18,507 nt of DNA from Pseudaquidulcibacter sp964443435 (lineage in GTDB: Bacteria > Pseudomonadota > Alphaproteobacteria > Caulobacterales > Aquidulcibacteraceae). The stretch spans positions 1 to 18,507 of the forward strand of contig CAYUCW010000042.1 of assembly GCA_964443435.1 (NCBI GenBank). Reading direction: 5' to 3'. The notes under the pieces are model-generated. The model searched no databases and had not been told where the DNA came from. It saw nothing but the letters and a program-made list of their open reading frames with translations. The position numbers and the translations under genes are program-made. Of this stretch, positions 14,706 to 18,507 are shown in pieces; position 1 is the stretch's first letter, and each line of letters begins with the position of its first letter.

Positions 14706-15847
14706 ACCACATCGGTTCTTCCGCTATCAAAACCTGCTACGCAATAAGCAAGATAAAAGCGCCAAAGCCTTCTGAAATTCTCATCAAAGCCTTTTATAAG
14801 CCCTTTATCCCAAGCATTTTCAAAGCGGTGCGCCCATTCAGTTAAGGTGCGCGAATAGTCCTTGCCGAACTCTCGCTTTATTTCAGAAATAAAGCCAGAT
14901 TTTTGCGATTGGTGATGAAGCTTTTCAATGCTAGGAAGCATTCCGCCAGGGAAGACATAATTTTGAATAAAATCCGTGCCTTTACGATAGTCAGCAAATA
15001 AATCATCGCTTATAGTAATAATCTGAAGTCCAATTTTTCCATTTGGCTTGCAAAGTGATTTAAGTTTATCAAAGAAAATATTCCAATAAGCTTCGCCAAC
15101 CGCTTCGAACATTTCAATTGAAACAATTGCGTCAAATCTACCTTCTAAATCGCGATAATCACAAAGCCTTAGATCTATTTTATCTTGAAGATTATCACGG
15201 GCAATTTCCGCCGCAACATAATCATATTGCGCTTGTGAAATGGTTACGCAAGTAACATTTGCGCCAATTACATTTGCCGCATATTTTGCAAAACCGCCCC
15301 AACCGCAACCAATTTCAAGTATATTTTGTCCAGCTTTTAAATCCACCATATTTGCCATTTCGCGATATTTGGCATTTTGCGCTTCGGTAAGGCAATTGGT
15401 GTCTTCATATAAAGCCGATGAATATGTCATGCTTTCATCAAGCCATTTATTATAGAAATCATTTCCGAGGTCATAATGCGCAAAAATATTCTTGCGCGAA
15501 CCTTTTTTAGTATTTGGCCTTAATTTATGAGATAGTGTATAAATAAATTGCTTTAAAATGCCGCCATCTTGGAGATTTTTAAAACCGTCAAGATTTGCCG
15601 CCAAAAGCTTAAGTAAACTAAAAAGATTATCCGTGTCCCATTCTTTATTTCTATAACCTTCAAATAATCCTATGTCGCCTGAAAGAATTACACGGCGTAA
15701 TGCGCGATAATTATTAATTCTTAATTTCGCGCTTTCACTATTATTTTCACCTTTAAGGCTAATTATTTTAGTATTTGGTAATTCTAATGTAAGTTCACCA
15801 AATTTCCAGTTTTTCTTCAATAGATCTATAAAATATACACTTAACAA
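14684..15847 (-). CDS. cfa: Cyclopropane-fatty-acyl-phospholipid synthase (classical Cfa)
   Basis: 387 aa, typical of Cfa. The N-terminal domain ends in GLFEGYRNKEWDT (60-72). The catalytic domain has AHYDLGNDFYNKWLD (123-137), MTYSSALY (140-147), SAM motif EIGCGWGGFAKYAA (178-191) and TISQAQ (202-207). It transfers a methylene from SAM to cis double bonds of membrane phospholipid acyl chains. The start is TTG at 15847: no ATG lies before residue 140, and AAAGAGGTG, an excellent Shine-Dalgarno, stands 6 nt upstream. A promoter of the ECF pattern lies 26 nt upstream of the start. It is larger than and clearly distinct from the methyltransferase at 11075-12097, so the cell has two CFA-fold enzymes under one regulator. 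In R. sphaeroides cfaA is likewise an RpoE target. Confidence 0.93.
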   Translation of the reverse strand: MLSVYFIDLLKKNWKFGELTLELPNTKIISLKGENNSESAKLRINNYRALRRVILSGDIGLFEGYRNKEWDTDNLFSLLKLLAANLDGFKNLQDGGILKQFIYTLSHKLRPNTKKGSRKNIFAHYDLGNDFYNKWLDESMTYSSALYEDTNCLTEAQNAKYREMANMVDLKAGQNILEIGCGWGGFAKYAANVIGANVTCVTISQAQYDYVAAEIARDNLQDKIDLRLCDYRDLEGRFDAIVSIEMFEAVGEAYWNIFFDKLKSLCKPNGKIGLQIITISDDLFADYRKGTDFIQNYVFPGGMLPSIEKLHHQSQKSGFISEIKREFGKDYSRTLTEWAHRFENAWDKGLIKGFDENFRRLWRFYLAYCVAGFDSGRTDVVHLVLKN

Positions 15848-15851
15848 TTAG

Positions 15852-15860
15852 CACCTCTTT
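15852..15860 (-). promoter_or_regulatory. Strong ribosome binding site that fixes the TTG start of cfa
   Basis: On the minus strand AAAGAGGTG (15860-15852), 8 of 9 bases complementary to the 16S rRNA end, with GAGG 6 nt before TTG 15847. It compensates for the weak start codon. Confidence 0.75.
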
Positions 15861-15867
15861 AATCATA

Positions 15868-15893
15868 TATACGAGGGTCAATAAGAATAGTTC
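15868..15893 (-). promoter_or_regulatory. Predicted ECF-type promoter of cfa
   Basis: On the minus strand: GAAC (15893-15890, within GGTGAACT), 16 nt, CGTATA (15873-15868). C of CGTA is 26 nt before the TTG start. Confidence 0.6.
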
Positions 15894-15896
15894 ACC

Positions 15897-16123
15897 ATAA
15901 TTTTATTATTAAAAACTTTTTAGACTAATGCAATGGTTTACCAGCAAAACTACTCAATGATGATTATTAATGAAATGGACAAATGCCCTTATAATTTAGC
16001 TATGAACATCTAAAACTCAAGCTTAGACAATAATTCCTTACAAACATTTGTTATTCTTTGCAAAAATTAGATTTTCTCATCGGCCAATACCCCAATAATT
16101 TTTCAAGTGAGTATTAAATCAAA
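15897..16123. other. Intergenic stretch without a recognisable gene
   Basis: About 230 bp between the cfa promoter and the stop of the rhamnosidase gene. It is AT-rich; I see no coding frame with a ribosome binding site, no RNA gene and no convincing terminator hairpin for the rhamnosidase transcript. Confidence 0.5.
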
Positions 16124-18507
16124 TCAGGGTATTTTAAGATTAAGCTTATTTATCCCGTCATGTAAAATATATGTTTTACCATTCCATACTAGCTTCGCAG
16201 TTAAGCGCCTTGGTATAGATATAGTAGCTATCGTTGAATCGCCTTTGGCTCGATAACTTACCTTAATAACACCTTTGGGAGTTGCAGCCGCGGCATCAAC
16301 TGACTTCAGATTTCCTAGGTGAGGCGCAATAATAGCTGACCTATAGCCAGTCGCATCTGGCTTTATGCCTGCAACAAACCCGATAAGATCTGTTGTCGGA
16401 TGCGCGGACCAAGCATGTGTATCTGAACGAGTTTTACCACGAGTTTCAGGCCAAGTAGTGAAGTTCTGTTTTAAAAGATCTCGCCAAGTTTTAACCAAAT
16501 TTAGGTATTCAGCATCAAGGCCCGCGTGATCAAAAGCCCTTATAAGATACCAAGAGAAATAATAGCTGGCTTCTATTATTCCTGGTGGCGCATCAACGCC
16601 TTGCCCATTCGTTATCTTTTTTAAGATTCCTTCCGACTTATCTTTTGGAGCGACATCATAAAGCACGGCCAAAGCATTTGCATGTTGGCTAAAGACTGTT
16701 CTGTCAGGTGAGTCTGCATATAGTCCTTTAATTGGATCCCAGCACTGATCTTGAATGGCGCGTCTAACTTTCTCGGCTTTTTGCAAGCTTTTTTCTGCCA
16801 AAGCAGATGAGCCAACGGTCATTTCAATGGTGGCCATATCCTTCAATGCACCTAGATAATTTAAAGTGACGACGCAAGAAGTCTTCATTTTTTTATCGAA
16901 AGATGGGAAACGTTCAATTCGGGTATTTTCGCCGGGCTGCTGCGGCTCGCCTGCCCAATCAATATAGTTCCAGTAAGGAGTCATGCCTATAAGCCCGTTT
17001 TCTGCTATATAAGGCTCATACCATTCAAAGATTTTTCGTGCGCCAATTAAATTACGCTTCAGCACGGCGGTTTCGGGTTGATATTGTGCATAATCCGACA
17101 TCATGCCTATCCAGTAAAGGCCAAACGGCGGAATTATGTTATCGCCGCGTGAAGGATATGCCGATTGAATCATTCCGCTATTGTTTTGGGATTGACCAAA
17201 AGCGTCTATTGCTTGCACTGTAAGACGAGGATCTCCGGAGACTGTAAGCGCGATTAAGCTCTCAATCCTTGTATCGCCCACATATTGTAGCTGTTCCCAA
17301 TACGAACTATCCATAAAAGTCTCGTGAGCATTTATGCGTAAGGTTCGCCAACCAATTTCCCAAATCTTATTTAAATCGGCATCGTCTGACTTAAAATAAC
17401 CCAGTTGTTTAAATGGATATCCCGTCTCATTTAGCTGTATGCCGTCAAGTTTAAGTGGCTGGTCTGAAGTCTTAACTTGTATCTGCATGTAGCGCCAAGT
17501 CCTCCACCACAGAGGCCTGAAATTAACAAGTTTTTGACCATCAGGTAAGAAAATATCTTCCACACCATGAGCAATACGATTATTAATAGAATTACGGTCA
17601 CCCTTATTCTTATCATTGTCATATAATGCCTCAGAATAAGTAACTTTTATTTCTGAACCTTTTCCCCCAGATACACCATAAGTTGGATAAGCTGAAATCA
17701 TTTCGGTTTGATCAATTAAAATTGTAACAGAAGTGTTAGCAGGGATTGTCACAGCTGAATTTGGAAAAGACCTTGCGGCATTAAGATCTGTTCGAACAAC
17801 ACTGCCTGGCTTTATAGGTTTATAGCTCATTCTTGGTAGCTTATCGGCTTCTAATGTCCAAGGAGCGGCTTCACTTGGATTTAAGGCTGGTACAGCATTA
17901 ACCCATTTAAATTTAGATTCCTGCTTTCCATTCCAAATCCAGTCCGCTTTAGAGCCGTTAATAATTTCTGAGCTTCCAGCGACATAATAAGTACCGCCTA
18001 TGGCATCATTCAAGCGTGGCCAAGGCGATATAAAGCTTCTACTTAAATCACGCGATACACGCCATTTAGAATTAGTTTCTAAAACAGAAGCATTGCCTTT
18101 GCCCCTTAACCACAGACCTGTACGTGTACTGATTTGTGCCAAAGGTGCTGGATTTGGATTTTCGTCCGTATCTATATTCCATACCTCAACTGCTATAATA
18201 TTTTTACCTTTATTTAAATAAGGCCTTAAATCGATAGATCTGTAACGCCAGTGCTTTAAGTCACTACGTGAAGGCCCCTCGGCTACGCGCTGCCCATTCA
18301 CATAGAGCACATAACGATTATCAGCACTTATATCTATTGGATACGATTTAGCTAGGTTATCAATATTTATTTCTCGACGAAAATGTAAAACAACTTGTTC
18401 TTTGGCCTTCAAAGATGGATAGCTAATCCATTGCGGCTCCGCACGAGCAGTTAAACTAAATCCTGCTACAAACATTAAGACAGTTAGCATAATAAATAGT
18501 TTAAAAG
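16124..18507 (-). CDS. Secreted GH78-type alpha-L-rhamnosidase, 5' end probably outside the window
   Basis: 788 codons from ATG 18490, but the frame stays open to the window edge (codons for FKLFI precede that ATG), no RBS is seen there, and a signal peptide reading FKLFIMLTVLMFVAGFSLTARA is more natural than one starting at MLTVL; the true start is therefore likely upstream. Numbering from 18490: signal to about 17, an N-terminal jelly-roll (about 25-190, with YVLYVNGQRVAEGPSRSD and GKNIIAVEVWN), further beta region, the (alpha/alpha)6 catalytic barrel (about 365-700) and a short C-terminal beta domain. FMDSSYWEQLQYVGDTR (392-408) matches the GH78 active-site block, with D394 and E399 candidate acidic residues; DTHAWSAHP is the second landmark. 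It would release terminal L-rhamnose from a glycan in the periplasm or outside. Confidence 0.88.
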   Translation of the reverse strand, partial: FKLFIMLTVLMFVAGFSLTARAEPQWISYPSLKAKEQVVLHFRREINIDNLAKSYPIDISADNRYVLYVNGQRVAEGPSRSDLKHWRYRSIDLRPYLNKGKNIIAVEVWNIDTDENPNPAPLAQISTRTGLWLRGKGNASVLETNSKWRVSRDLSRSFISPWPRLNDAIGGTYYVAGSSEIINGSKADWIWNGKQESKFKWVNAVPALNPSEAAPWTLEADKLPRMSYKPIKPGSVVRTDLNAARSFPNSAVTIPANTSVTILIDQTEMISAYPTYGVSGGKGSEIKVTYSEALYDNDKNKGDRNSINNRIAHGVEDIFLPDGQKLVNFRPLWWRTWRYMQIQVKTSDQPLKLDGIQLNETGYPFKQLGYFKSDDADLNKIWEIGWRTLRINAHETFMDSSYWEQLQYVGDTRIESLIALTVSGDPRLTVQAIDAFGQSQNNSGMIQSAYPSRGDNIIPPFGLYWIGMMSDYAQYQPETAVLKRNLIGARKIFEWYEPYIAENGLIGMTPYWNYIDWAGEPQQPGENTRIERFPSFDKKMKTSCVVTLNYLGALKDMATIEMTVGSSALAEKSLQKAEKVRRAIQDQCWDPIKGLYADSPDRTVFSQHANALAVLYDVAPKDKSEGILKKITNGQGVDAPPGIIEASYYFSWYLIRAFDHAGLDAEYLNLVKTWRDLLKQNFTTWPETRGKTRSDTHAWSAHPTTDLIGFVAGIKPDATGYRSAIIAPHLGNLKSVDAAAATPKGVIKVSYRAKGDSTIATISIPRRLTAKLVWNGKTYILHDGINKLNLKIP

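Noticed and set aside
15957..16013. 18-codon ORF starting MMIINEMDK in the cfa/rhamnosidase gap
   Set aside because: No ribosome binding site, no conservation evidence, and such short frames are expected by chance.

Overview
The window looks like chromosomal DNA of an AT-rich (by eye well under 40% GC) alphaproteobacterium. The pointers are a TonB-dependent receptor of the large Xanthomonas/Caulobacter type (TIGR01782-like), a group-11 ECF sigma factor with its ChrR-type zinc anti-sigma factor, and the KdgD route of aldarate catabolism. I cannot name the genus. There are no rRNA or tRNA genes, CRISPR arrays or insertion sequences, and genes are packed with very short gaps or overlaps.

Left part (1-8363), uptake and breakdown of a uronic-acid-containing glycan. 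It starts with the last codons of a gene entering from the left and a bidirectional terminator. Then come kdgD (minus) and, divergently, a GudP-like hexuronate/aldarate MFS permease overlapped by a Tat-exported, probably glycan-active enzyme. A LysR regulator (minus) and a 986-aa TonB-dependent receptor (minus, with its own terminator) follow. Together they suggest: receptor imports an oligosaccharide, exported enzyme trims it, permease imports the acid sugar, KdgD feeds it to 2-oxoglutarate.

Middle part (8530-15896), an ECF11/ChrR regulon. The sigma factor and ChrR anti-sigma are followed by a DUF2147 periplasmic protein (minus), a DUF1295 membrane reductase-like protein with a CFA-family methyltransferase (plus), an FAD amine-oxidase-like protein with DUF1365 (minus), a DUF2177 membrane protein (plus) and a classical cyclopropane-fatty-acid synthase (minus, TTG start). 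The most interesting result is a common promoter pattern, (G/A)A(T/A)C - 16 or 17 nt - CGTA, located 22-27 nt before the first gene of every transcription unit in this block (six sites). Two are divergent pairs with -35 elements back to back; one pair shares a palindromic GATTAATC at exactly symmetric spacing. All metal ligands known for ChrR are present in both of its domains. This is best read as a self-contained membrane-lipid stress regulon, like the singlet-oxygen RpoE-ChrR response of Rhodobacter sphaeroides, whose known output includes unusual (cyclopropane or furan-type) fatty acids.

Right part (15897-18507): about 230 bp with no gene that I can support, then a secreted GH78-type alpha-L-rhamnosidase (minus) whose 5' end probably lies beyond the window. 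Rhamnosidase plus uronate genes on either side of the stress block fit a Rha-GlcA type glycan as substrate, but that is inference.
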